A stretch of DNA of 64,000 nucleotides from Tetracladium setigerum (Eukaryota; Ascomycota; Leotiomycetes; Helotiales): assembly GCA_031472005.1 (NCBI GenBank), contig PZJY01000005.1, forward strand, positions 806,001 to 870,000, given 5' to 3'. Under the pieces are notes generated by a model that was not told where the DNA came from, ran no database searches, and saw only the letters and a list, made by a program, of their open reading frames with translations. The translations under genes were made by a program, and so were the position numbers. Positions 10,659 to 21,509 of the stretch are shown here, in pieces; the stretch's first letter is position 1, and each line of letters opens with the position of its first letter.

Positions 10659-11600
10659 ATGAACGACCACAATGACCCATACATGCGTCCTCTCCTACCC
10701 CGCAAGCTCTAATTCACAATGCGCCTCTGACCAAACCTTCCGATACCACCACCAAACCTCTAAAATACATCGTCCTCCTGCTCGCACCAACCTCAGTATG
10801 TACTAGACTGACTGAAATCACCATTCAATCAAAGAGTTCTCAAATCATATCTATTCCAAAATTAGGCAGCCTAACAAGCCACGTCCCAGGTTCCTGGAAA
10901 ACTCCAAATCGCAACCTCCCTCTCCCAAACCCTCTCAGCACCTCTCTTCCAAGGTGATAGTCTTCACGAAAGTAGTCACAAACTTGCTTCAGCTTTCGAT
11001 CCCACTACGAGAGAGCTACGCTACCAGAAGATGTGGTTTCGAAAAATGGTTCGTACCGGGCTTCTGTTTCCAGAGGAGTCGAAACCCGCCAATACTTCTC
11101 CGGTTCTGAGCAGACGATCTTCGGTATCAAGTATAGATGGTGGATCAGATTCTGGGATTGATGTCGCTGGTCCATCAGCGACCAGAAATTATGTGAATAA
11201 GTCGGTATTTACTATGGCGGGCAGGGAAGAGAGAAATTCCGTTTTGATGGTTTTGACTCATCCCGAGCTGGAAAAGTGGCATCGTGATGCTATCCGTTCG
11301 GCAATAGGTGAGTATGGAATTGGAGTCATCTTCGTACCATTATTTAGCACTGCTCTTGTGAATGATGAAAGTGTAAAGGAGGAGGAGGAGGAATTGCCGG
11401 TCTTGCAACCGTTTAACCCCGCGAACTTGGCTGGATTTATGAGTTTTAGCCAGTATAAGGACGCAAGAAAACTCGAATACGGAAAGGGCAAACCAGGAAC
11501 ATTGGAAGAAGAGATAATGCTGGATCTTGAGATTGGGGGGAGTGTTGATGAAGTGATTAGGGAGGTTATAAAAGGTGTTGAGAATGTGATTTCTTCTTGA
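10659..11600 (+). pseudogene. P-loop kinase-like (gluconokinase-type) protein, degenerate
   Basis: The body reads LLLAPTS, intron 10796-10889 (GTATGT..CCAG), then VPGKLQIATSLSQTL, LFQGDSLHESSHKLAS and MVRTGLLFPEES. Later come LMVLTHPELEKWHRDAIR and GVIFVPL, ending at 11600. The order resembles P-loop sugar kinases of gluconokinase type (Walker A, then EGDxLH, then a histidine-containing helix). Two things are wrong. The Walker A reads PGKLQ where GK[ST] is expected. The upstream open frame (SSPTPQALIHNAP...) has no ATG after a TGA at 10673-10675, and the only nearby ATG (10659, MNDHNDPYMR) is in another frame and stops at 10710. A missing base near 10680 or an unseen mini-intron would reconcile this. 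Fold moderately sure; activity doubtful. Confidence 0.5.
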
Positions 11601-11725
11601 AGCTAATGAGGGGCTCATAACCAAGAGGAATAGAAGGAACGGGCGACACACTGGTGCATTTAAATAGCCATGGACGACTGATTCTTTGTTGTAATAGATA
11701 CAAATTTCTTTCCACAGATGCTCTA

Positions 11726-12124
11726 TTAGAAATACAAGTTCCATCCCGGCCATTGAAATAATCCCATACCAGATCTTGAACGATTTAAGTAATGTACTGG
11801 ACGTGGATTGAAACAACCATGTACCTTCTTCTCTTGCATACTTGAAGTCTGTCTCTCAAACCACGACTTCTGTAATCCCAAAATATTGAAATCTCGATAA
11901 TGTACTCCCTCTAGAGCTGCACAAATAGAGCCCCTTTCAAACATCACTCTACTGCGGTGGTGACCTGTTTGATGTTGATGCGAAACATGATTCCACCATT
12001 TTTGCTGCTTTTCGCCTGAAGAATTCCCAAAGTCCTTCCACCTGGTGAGATACATCAGCATCACACGCTCATGGGGGCGGAAGTCGATGCGGTATTCCGT
12101 GTGGCAGTATCGACGCATAATCAT
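11726..12124 (-). CDS. Hypothetical ORF
   Basis: An ATG-initiated 132-codon ORF (MIMRRYCHTEYRIDFRPHER...) on the minus strand, convergent with the preceding gene. A possible donor (GTACAT) and acceptor (TTCAAG) near 11828 and 11780 would join it to another open stretch running antisense into that gene. Composition looks protein-like (KDFGNSSGEKQQKWWNHVSH) but I recognise no family. It may be spurious. Confidence 0.25.
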   Translation of the reverse strand: MIMRRYCHTEYRIDFRPHERVMLMYLTRWKDFGNSSGEKQQKWWNHVSHQHQTGHHRSRVMFERGSICAALEGVHYRDFNILGLQKSWFERQTSSMQEKKVHGCFNPRPVHYLNRSRSGMGLFQWPGWNLYF

Positions 12125-13721
12125 ATTGACCTCGCTTTAGTATGACTGATTGGTTGGATTTCAGGATATTTATTGGCGATATGGAAAGATTGAGAAGTGA
12201 CTGAAAGCGATGATGGTGATATTTTGACAGGAAGGAAGTATTGCACGATGAGGATCAATTGCGATGAAGATTATGTGAAGATCTAGGAGTTCTGTTGCTT
12301 GAATCCTTTTGGACGGTCGAAAGACAGTGAAATATATCATTGTATATTTGTTGAAGTGTATTATGAGAGAAGAGATTGATGGCGAATTCGATCGTAAACA
12401 AAAATAAGAAAATGTCTTTGTGATACTTGGGTGGAAGATCTGAAGAAAACAAATGGCACATCTGTGAAAAGAAGCGGAATAGAGTTATAGAAGGAATCTG
12501 GTTTGAACAGAGTATGCACTAGTTCTAGATTATGAACTATGGAGACTAGTCAAGTGCTAATGCTACTAAATAGTGGGAGCATTTTCTTAAACTATGCCAT
12601 TTAAGCTTAAGTAGTTCCCGCCGAGCTTCAGAAGCCTTTACTTAGGTACCTTAGCTAATCATTCAAACACTGATAGCTGATGCTTGACAAAAGCGCAAAC
12701 CATCTGACCAAGTCTTTTACCTACTGATGTCTTTCCACCCAAGACTTCGCTTATCATAAGAAGTGGTACAGTAGGACGAATCCAAATAACTCGTAGTCGG
12801 CGTCTGTTCCCCAAATAGCAGCTTCTTGGGAACACCACACGAATGTGTCAAGTCATCGCGACCTCAACCCCACAAATGAAGCAGAAGGATTCTGATTTTG
12901 GCACCAGATCAGGAAAGGCGTTTCATTCTTTCAGCTTAAACAGGTGCTGAGTAGGTACCTGTGGGATGAGAGGGGGGAAGAAGAATTTGGACCAAAATTT
13001 TCTTACAGCTTGACAAGCCAGCTATTCATAACCCAACAAGAGAAGCATATAAATTTCCGCTTTGGGCGACTGAGTAATAAGTAAAGTAATAACGATTAGC
13101 AACTTTTTGGCTAGTTCCGTCGATCGCCTTGTGAAGTGGTTTCGGGGTTGCAATCAAGTCATGTGACTTGATCTCAAACTTGACATCACGAAATAAACGT
13201 GGGCAATCCTGCTGCTGGCACTGGATTGATATCAAACTCGGCAACATCATAACCCCCAACCCACCACCCCATTGTCTCAGCCAGCCTGCGTTTCTACGAA
13301 TCGCATTCAGGCCACTTGACCGCATTTGAGGCGCCGTTCTACTAACCTAACCTGCTGCAAGGCTCCCGTTCCAACAACCTCAGCCGACCACTTCAATCTA
13401 CCATTGCTGTCTTATGCCAATGCCTTGCTCAACACGCGATTGAGCTCCTTCACAATATACTCCTCCAAATCTCCCGATCGTCCCTCCTCTACACCGATTT
13501 CCAGCAATATCTTGCCACCGCACACGGAACCCGAGTCATCGGCAAGGCTGCACGGAGGAGGGAATTATAAAGCTTCGTGCAACGGCGCACTTGAAGATCT
13601 GGAGCAATACGAACTTGAAGAGTATTCAAGCATCCAAAGTAACCAAAAGAGCCGCTCCGAAAACCTCCACCGGCAAGCGAAGCGCGAAGAGAAGCTCCGG
13701 GAACTCGACGAGGTAGACGAA
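12125..13721. other. Long upstream region of the phosphate transporter gene
   Basis: About 1.6 kb without a supported gene. From 13326 an open frame runs into the transporter, but it begins without ATG and is probably 5' leader. A TCATGTGA word lies near 13159. A phosphate-responsive promoter is expected for this family, but I see no clear CACGTG site. Confidence 0.4.
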
Positions 13722-16465
13722 ATGAAGTTCTCTCATAGTATCCAATTCAATGCGGTGCCCGATTGGAGCAGCCATTACATCGCGTACAGTAATTTGAAGA
13801 AGCTGTGAGTTGTCCCGCCCGGCATTGAACACATAATTGACTCGTCAAGAATCTACCAGATCGAGAAGACCATCCACCGAGCTGCCGAAACCGACCCCGA
13901 GCAGTCTCCCTTGATTGGAGTTATACCAAACGACCCCGACGAGATCTTCCAGCGAGCTTTGGATGTAGAATTGGAGAAAATATCCTCGTTCTATCAATTG
14001 AAGGAATTGGAAATAAACGGCGAGGTGGCAGATTTCTTGAGAGATGAGGAACAATATGCAGGCGAGGATTATGAACAAGTGGATGGGCCTGGTGCGAGGC
14101 CTAGTGGTGCTGGGCGGACAGTGAGCGAAAGACCACGTCAAGGAAGCATATTCCGGAGCTTCACCAACAAGGCTAGGAGAGAGAGTCGATCGAGTCGATC
14201 TGCAGACGGAGGTGTGGAGGATAGCGATGACGACGATGATGAAACTACTGGCTTGACCAAGACCAGACCAGCTGGTAGCCGTAGCAAAAGTACGCCATAT
14301 TCCGAGGGTAGAGAGGATATGAGAGCTTCGACAGAATTCAGCAAATCACAAAGACGGATGAGCCAGAGCTATGATGATTTTGCAGAGCAGGCATTCTCTG
14401 CCATGTACTCGTCTGGGATCACTCTGAAAAAGAGGGCTATCAGTCTCTACGTTCAATTGTGTGAATTGAAATCATTTATCCAGTTGAACAAAACTGGGTT
14501 CACCAAAGTTCTGAAAAAATACGACAAAATCTGCGACCGGAATCTCAAGTCGAAGTATATCGAGAAGAACATCACACCAGCAGCATGCTTCCGCCCGGAG
14601 ACTATCACATCAATCGAGGAGCATATCGCGTCGATGGAGCAGGCATATGCTGATGTTGTGACTCAAGGAGATATCCCTCTTGCGAGAAAAGAATTGCGAT
14701 TACATCTTCGAGAGCATGTCGTCTGGGAAAGAAATACGGTTTGGCGAGAAATGATTGGCATTGAGCGTAAAGCACAAGCTGCCAATATGGGGCTGAGAAG
14801 GACATTGCTGGGAGCAGATAATGATCCAGCAAGTGCTCGCCTGCAAGGTGACGATTATGATATTTCTGGATTGAAGGAAGTTTCGACACCACTTGGAAAA
14901 TACCGCTGCCCCGCGTGGCTATTCAGTTCTACGATGATGACGCTTATCGCTATTATTGGTGTCTTTTTCGTCCTACTTTATGTCCCAATCATGAAACATA
15001 CGGAACAGCAGAATTGTTTGGCAATGTTGGTGTTTGTCAGTCTATTGTGGGCGACCGAGGTGAGTGAAGTCTGCTTCCAAATGTTCGAGGCTAATTGTTT
15101 TAGGTCATTCCACTTTTCGTCACAGCTTTGTTGATACCATTTTTGTGTGTAGTATTGAGGGTAGTTCGATCAGATGAGAAGCCGCATCACCGATTAGATG
15201 CCAGCGCCGCAACAAAGTACATCTTTTCCGCCATGTGGACACCAGTTATCATGCTTCTGCTTGGCGGCTTCACTGTCGCTGCAGCTCTATCCAAATATGA
15301 TATCGCAAAGAGAATTGCAACTTTTGTTCTGAGTAAGGCTGGAACAAGACCAAGAACGGTTCTTGTCACCAACATGTTCGTCGCCGCATTTGCAAGCATG
15401 TGGATCAGTAATGTGGCAGCACCTGTGTTGTGCTTTTCTATTATCCAGGTAAATTCTGAGCCGCTTTTCTCGATGCTTAGCTAACCACTCAGCCTATGCT
15501 ACGAAACCTCCCATCAGATTCTACGATGTCAAAGGCTCTAATTCTTGGTATTGCGCTTGCCTCAAACATTGGTGGTATGCTCTCACCAATCGCATCACCG
15601 CAAAACATTGTTGCACTTCAGATAATGAACCCACCCCCATCATGGGGTGCATGGTTTTTCGTCACGATTCCAGTTGGGATCATTTCTATCCTTTTGATAT
15701 GGGTAATTCTATTACTTTCATTCAAGCCAGGACGCGGAACCACCATCGTACCCATCCGGCCAGTGAAGGATAAGTTCACTGGTGTTCAATGGTTTATCTC
15801 CCTTGTTACCCTTGGAACGATTGTACTATGGTGTGTCAGTCATCAACTGGATTGGTTGTTTGGAGACATGGGAGTTATTGCTATCATTCCGCTTGTCTTA
15901 TTTTTCGGCACTGGCATCTTAACCAAGGAAGACTTCAACAATTTCCTCTGGACGATCATCATTCTTGCAGCTGGTGGTCTATCCCTGGGAAAGGCCGTTA
16001 ATTCCTCTGGCCTCTTGCACACTATCGCTAATGCAATCACCGCAAAGGTGGAGGGCATGTCTCTCTACGCTATTCTGGTTGTTTTTGCCTCACTCATTTT
16101 GGTCGTGGCTACATTCATCAGTCACACAGTCGCAGCTCTTATCATCTTACCTTTGGTGGCAAGCGTAGGGAATGGAATGGAGGAGCCACATCCAAATCTT
16201 TTGGTAATGGGCGCTGCGTTGATGTGCAGCGCAGCAATGGGATTGCCCACATCAGGATTCCCAAATATGAGTAAGTTATCCAACCCTGTGCAACTTTGCA
16301 AAATCTAACAGAAAAACAGCGGCTATCATGATGGAAGACTCACAGACTGGACAGCGTTATCTTCAAGTTAAGCATTTCATTAGTAGAGGTATCCCCGCCA
16401 GTTTTGTTACACTACTTGTCGTCATTACTGTTGGGTATGCTTTGATGCTTGTGGTTGGGCTATAA
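13722..16465 (+). CDS. pho91: SPX-domain low-affinity phosphate transporter (PHO91/PHO90-like)
   Basis: 853 residues in five exons: 13722-13804, 13850-15059, 15104-15448, 15493-16270, 16320-16465. All four introns are 44-49 nt with consensus ends, and the summed exons keep one frame. The N-terminus is an SPX domain (MKFSHSIQFNAVPDWSSHYI, NLKKLIYQIEK). Its later helices include LYVQLCELKSFIQLNKTGFTK, split by a Ser/acidic linker with DSDDDDDE. The C-terminal half is a DASS/CitT-type permease with about ten hydrophobic segments and motifs SNIGGMLSPIASPQNIVA and FISHTVAALIILPLVAS. SPX binds inositol pyrophosphates and gates phosphate flux, at the plasma or vacuolar membrane in yeasts. Intact. 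Confidence 0.94.
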
Positions 16466-16917
16466 ATTCAGACGGAAAGAGAGGCGGTCGGAGAAAGTGT
16501 AGGTCGTATGGGATGGGGGAGATGTACATTTATATCGCACAGATTCGTACGTACTTGAATAGAATAAACAGTTTTGGCATTTCAGGCAACTACCTATTTA
16601 CTACTCGTCGTTTGGGTTCTTTCTGAGACGGATTAACCTTTCCTTCACGACTCGCTGACATAATTCATTTGCCAAATCCGGCCAAGCTTACCAAGGTCCC
16701 GGCATGTCTTGGACGGGAATGCTTATCAAACAATTCTCCGAGTGGACACAGCTCCCTGGCCAAGACGGAGAGATCATCCTGAGTAATCAATATAAGCGAG
16801 ATGGGGCTTGCGGGAAGGTATAATTGTTTACAAGTCCCAAAACTTCAATTTCTCAATTCCCATCCTTTTCATTTCTCCATTATTTTTCAGCGGGGATTAT
16901 CTTTTAGAGACGCAAAG
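16466..16917. other. Intergenic, tandem genes
   Basis: 3' end of the phosphate transporter and promoter of the LtrA-like gene. A CT-rich leader (TCATTTCTCCATTATTTTTCAG) ends about 30 bp before the ATG and could hide a 5' UTR intron acceptor. Confidence 0.4.
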
Positions 16918-18564
16918 ATGGATACAGAAGCGAAGCTAGAAGGGGGTCCTGTGGATGCGCTTGCTGCGCAGGAACAAACGAAGATGACCCACCAGAGGAA
17001 GAGAGCTTTGGTAAAGCAACCTCTTGCACTACAGTGGTTCGAGGACGGGTTGTTGAAGAAAAGGTCCGATGAAGAGAGACAAGCTGGTTTGTTTCCCTTT
17101 CCATGATCGATTTCTTGAATTTTTGGGACACAATTTCTTACATTTATACTCTTGTGATTAGGACGTTTCGAGCTGTTCCTCGACCTCCTGTATGTTGCAA
17201 TTTTGGCATCCTTCGCTCACGATCTTGCGGATCACCCTTCGGGTCCTCATCTTGTGAAGTATATTGTAAGTTTTTATTAGTATTTTTTGACTTCTTCCTA
17301 CTTTAGCTACTTTCCCCTGAATAATTTGTATTAACCCCAAACTCAAGCTCATCCTCGCACCCAGCTGGCACATCTGGTCCGACCTTCGCGAATTGATGAA
17401 CTCATTCTACAACGATGACCTCCCCCAACGCATCTTCATTCTCTGGATTATGGCCGTACTCGTCCTCTATGGTAACAACGCCGTCGTGGCCGAAAAATCA
17501 ATCGGCGCTATGCGTTCCGCAGTAGGCGCATACATGGTCGCTCGCCTCTCCTCAAACACTGCTCATCTGATCTACTCATTCGCATCCTACCACCATCGCG
17601 CGCAACAACGTCTTTGGTTCATTCTCTCCTTCCTTGCCTTGCTGATCTACATCCCTCTCTTCGTTGAGACGCTCTCGTTTCGCTCCAAGATCGCAGTCAC
17701 GGCCACTGGTATCGTAGTGGAAGAATGCGTCTGGATCTTCTGTTACAGTCCTCTTGCGAAGCGTCTATTAGGTGCGAAATATACTACAGCGGTAGATGTT
17801 GCGCACGAGATCGATCGATTCGCTGCCTTCTACATCATCGTTCTGGGGGAGTTTCTCTATCTCATCATCGTCGGTCATCCGACGGGTATAGGCTTCAACC
17901 TCAATTTCCTGCGCGCCATCTTTACGTTGATCATTGCGTTCTGCCTCAATTGGTTGTATGTGCACAATGATGGCGCGGTGGAGAGTACACATGCTATTAG
18001 TCATAATAGTTGGACCGCGTTTGCGTGGGTGACGCTTCATTTGCCTTTGGTAGCAGGTCTTCTGGTGGGTGGTCACGTGGCGGCGATCAGTGCAAGTGAG
18101 GAGGGAGAGGAGTTTCATCATGGAGAGTTGTGGTTGTTATGTGGTGGGTTGGGAGTGGGGTTACTATGCTTGTATACAATTGCCTTGTTGCATGTTTCGG
18201 GGGATGGGAGGGGTGTTTTGTTGTTGCCAAAGGTACTGTCATCAATCCTTCTCGCTTCGTGTTATGAATTAACCGACTTGAGACGATTTGCTGATTTGAA
18301 ATTTAGCCTGCGAGACTCATATTCCGTCCGATCATTGGCATCATCATTATTTGTCTACCGGTTGCGCATGACCTGGATATTACACAGATCTTGGCTATCA
18401 TTATGGCGTTGATTGTGTTTTGTGTGATATGGGAGAATGTTACGTCCCTGATCAAAGGAGAGCGGGTCTGGGAGAAGTGGGCAATTGAGGAGACGAAGTA
18501 TCCCGAGTCTGCTTCTCATAGCGTGACCACAAGTGAAAAGGGCGTTCCCTCTTCGAATCAATAG
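16918..18564 (+). CDS. LtrA (low temperature requirement A)-like membrane protein
   Basis: 471 residues in four exons: 16918-17086, 17162-17265, 17348-18232, 18307-18564; introns 75, 82 and 74 nt, all consistent in frame. The conserved opening GRFELFLDLLYVAILASFAHDLADHP crosses the first splice, then about ten hydrophobic segments follow, including DRFAAFYIIVLGEFLYLIIVG, the family's E-L/Y signature. The N-terminal 55 residues and C-terminal 50 residues are hydrophilic and predicted cytosolic. The family's molecular function is unknown; the name comes from a Listeria locus. Intact. Confidence 0.9.
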
Positions 18565-18876
18565 GGGTGATTGATACCGTATGGGTTGTTTAACTGGGTT
18601 TGAGTTGAAAATGGAGTTGGAGTAGAGAGTTCAAAATGGATCTGACTAAAGGTTTCTCTGTAAACAACTGACATTTATGATGAGAATGTACGCTCGGCTT
18701 TGAAGAAAAAAGCAATACTTAGAAGTTTCATAAAGTCATCAAAATATCAAAAGAAATAATACGCAAGATGTCTTGAAGCAGACTTGTCCATATCAAGCTT
18801 ATAAGAGATCAAACGTCAAGTGAAAAATTCAAACATAAGGAAGTTTCTTCAAAACAAGGAAACAACGTAGTAGTCC
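18565..18876. other. Intergenic
   Basis: 3' regions of the LtrA-like gene and of the monooxygenase fragment. Nothing else seen. Confidence 0.4.
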
Positions 18877-19300
18877 TCACTTCTCTGGCTTCGTCGACTG
18901 CTTAACGGAATAAACCCAAGGAAACTTCCCCGCAAAATCCTCTCCACCTTCCACATACTCGAATATTGGCGTCTTCGCCAACGTGGGAGCCTGTCTATCG
19001 GTGAAGAACTTCTGCAACGACTTCCTCGACAAAATATGTCTATCCACAAACCTAGACGTAGAATCTGCCCACGTCGCCGCTCCGGTAGCTTGGCTCGCAC
19101 CCTCCATTCCAGTCTTGACGGTCTCAAATCTCGCGAGCTGATAGGCATCAAATGCAGCAAAGACTTGCTCCTTGGATGGGAATGCTTCCTTGTCGGTTAC
19201 ACGCACGGCTTTGAAAGCGTGATAGAGTTCATTGGCGAGTGCGACAACGTCCACGATACGGGAGAAATTATCACGTGATTTATCACGTGTCTGCGACACA
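18877..19300 (-). pseudogene. C-terminal fragment of an FAD-dependent monooxygenase
   Basis: Encodes only the tail of a group-A flavin monooxygenase: VDVVALANELYHAF, FDAYQLARFETVK, ATWADSTSRFVDRHIL, KFFTDRQAPTLAK and the terminal FVPW-like GKFPWVYS, stop at 18877. No in-frame ATG precedes it. The open frame continues upstream through a foreign 122 bp repeat piece (19310-19431 antisense), where it happens to read like a hydrophobic leader. The matching N-terminus lies about 7.6 kb away at 26944-27437 on the same strand. The middle of the protein (GADG..GD region, roughly 150 residues) is not seen in the window. Confidence 0.7.
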
Positions 19301-19309
19301 TTATAAATA

Positions 19310-19431
19310 GCGGCGAAACGTGCGAAAGATACTGCTGAAATTGCAATCAATGAAAAGAAACGCACCCAACGAGAACTTAATGAGTTTATGGAGATGCATA
19401 ATCAGGAGGTTTGAAGGATTCATACGATTTT
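19310..19431 (+). repeat. Truncated copy (C) of the micro-exon gene's last exon
   Basis: 122 bp nearly identical to the complement of 43797-43919, the end of the last exon and start of the 3' UTR of the inverted gene at 43.8-45.8 kb. By eye I count three substitutions; two are C in copy B and T here. Similarity starts abruptly at 19310, one base after TTATAAAT, and stops at a GATTTT word. It lacks any upstream exon, so it is a 5'-truncated duplicate. Confidence 0.85.
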
Positions 19432-19559
19432 GGGGTAGTGTTAATCACTTCAAGAAAGCAAAAGTCAAAGGTTTTACACTTCTTTCTATGTACATTGGAT
19501 AGCAAACATCGAGTTCAACGCCACAACCACCACCACCACTCCCTCTGCCGTCAGTGTCG

Positions 19560-19830
19560 CTTCTGTTGTTGATGTTGCTGTTGTTGTCGTTATTGCAAAG
19601 TCGCTGTTGTTACTTTCAATGACTTTACTGTTGTCGATGTTGCTGTTATTGTCGTTGTTGCAAAGTCGCTGTTGTTACTTTTAATGAATTTACTGTTGTC
19701 GATGTTGCTGTTGCTGTCAGGGGAGTGACCAACAAACTACTTCAACGCCTTCCTTCTCGTGACTCTCGTTGCTGTTGTTGTTGTCGATATTGCTATTGTT
19801 GTCAAGGAAGTGATCAGCAAACTACATCAG
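19560..19830 (+). repeat. Tandem repeat, period 65 bp, (GTTGCTGTT)-rich
   Basis: The words GATGTTGCTG (19571, 19636, 19701) and CAAAGTCGCT (19596, 19661) recur at exactly 65 bp. A further diverged unit with GATATTGCTATTG and AGTGATCAGCAAACTAC follows from about 19787. Rich in GTT/GTC triplets with few purine runs. Confidence 0.8.
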
Positions 19831-19831
19831 T

Positions 19832-20799
19832 GGTCTTTTTCCTCGTGCCGTATGTTTTAGAGAATCAGATGGGTTTTTTTTTCTGCGGGGAGAATGATGT
19901 AGTTCCCACAGAGCATCGGTAGAATCGTTCGTTGCTGCTCTGAACCCGACCAGTATGGTGGAAAGAAAAGAGAAGATGGTTTAGGTTTCGAGAAGTTCTT
20001 TCATAGACCTCTCACCAGGCTGCCAGGCAGAAGACCCGAGTCTCAGGCTCCTGAGACTGGAAGCGCATAATGCTGCTAATGCAGGAAGCAAGCTAAAGCC
20101 GGGATGTTTACAACCAAGTTCTGCGTTTGACCATTGATATTCCAAGGGAGGACTCAAAACCATTCCATAGTACACTTCTCCAAACCATGCTCTTCGTCAT
20201 TTAAACGCTTCCACAACCGCCATGTGTATGCATTGCACACCAAATCGGTGCTAGTCAGAAGGAGATTGATGATGCCAAAACGGGGAGGCAGTTAAGCGGT
20301 CAATCGACCCCCTGTACATTGTGCAGAGCTGTAACCAGAGTCAGAAGCAGAAGAATATTCAAAGTCGTATGATCGCGTGGCGATTTCCTCAAAGCGTAGG
20401 TACTCAGAACAATCTGATTAGGAGGGATAATGAGTTAGTCCTGGCAGTTTGTTGGGGAGGTTTGAGATGGAGAATCGACTCAAAATTGGGAACCCTGACG
20501 CGTTTGTAATGGCGAATCGAGGCTGACGATAACTCGTTGTAGCTCTCTAAGAGTTGAAGCTCAAGGGTTTCAGTGATGAAGTCCCGGGGTGTAGTATGGT
20601 TTTTCGGCTTGTGGCTTGATCCGTTGGATTCAATTGTTGATAATAAGGCATGTTTGTAAATGTGAGGTCTAGAACTTCGGATTTTGTTGAAACTGTCCGT
20701 TTGAATATTGATCCGTCGATGATGGTGACTGCGATTGAGCCAGAAGAACGACGTAGTCGATAAATGAAAGTGGTGATTTTCGGAAATGCTGCTTCAGTT
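19832..20799. other. Unassigned insertion sequence
   Basis: About 1 kb between the tandem repeat and the pyrimidine tract. Short ORFs only (for example 19981-20175 minus, 20321-20509 plus), none with a recognisable motif. Nothing supported. Confidence 0.4.
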
Positions 20800-21419
20800 T
20801 CCCTCCTTCGCGTTTTCCTTCGCGTGCTCCTTAACCGTATTCCTTAGCCATTCTCCTTAACCATTCTCCCCTGTTCTTCCTCTTAACTATCCTTCCGCAA
20901 AACCCTTCGCGCTTCTTCTTCTTCCTGATCATTTTCCATAACCTGTCTCTCCGGCTCATCTGTGTGCGCTTTCACTGGCTCATTTTCCCGACTTCTCATC
21001 GGGTTTTCTCCTGTCGGTTCTCTGTGACCCTTCTTCCTGGCTCCTCTCCATAACCCTTCTCCTCAACCGTTCTTTTTGACTCTCTCTGACCCTCCACCCA
21101 AATACTCCGTATCTGACCTCTCTGGCTCTCTGACCTCTCTGACCTCTCTGACCTCTCTGACCTCTCTGACCTCTCTGACCCTCTCTGACCCTCTCTGACC
21201 CTCTCTGACCCTCTCTGACCCTCTCTGACCCTCTCTGACTCTCTGACCCTCTGACCTTCTCTGACCCTCTCTGACCCTCTCTGACCCTCTCTGACCCTCT
21301 CTGACCCTCTCTGACCCTCTCTGACCCTCTCTGACCCTCTCTGACCCTCTCTGACCCTCTCTGACCCTCTCTGACTCTCTGGCTCTCACTGACCCTCTCT
21401 GAGTCTATCTGACCATGGA
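20800..21419. repeat. Pyrimidine tract and (CTCTCTGACC)n minisatellite
   Basis: About 620 bp of strongly pyrimidine-biased plus strand. The first part has irregular CCTTCGCG / TTCTCCTTAACC repeats (20800-21060). From about 21110 a decamer CTCTCTGACC, and a 9-mer form CTCTCTGAC, repeats more than 25 times with rare variants. It lies immediately 3' of the GIY-YIG gene. The long minus ORF through it is repeat translation, not a gene. Confidence 0.9.
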
Positions 21420-21509
21420 TGATACTCAGACAATGCTAAAGACAAAACTCATTAGCATCCCGACGGGCTACTTACTTGTGTTCCCGAATGTTCCAGAGTA
21501 GGAAATCCC

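Noticed and set aside
18877..19365. 162-residue secreted protein with a signal peptide
   Set aside because: The reading starts at GTG inside the antisense of a repeat, with no ATG; the rest is the tail of a flavin monooxygenase.
21063..21389. 108-codon minus ORF rich in Arg, Glu, Gly and Ser
   Set aside because: It is the translation of the CTCTCTGACC satellite.
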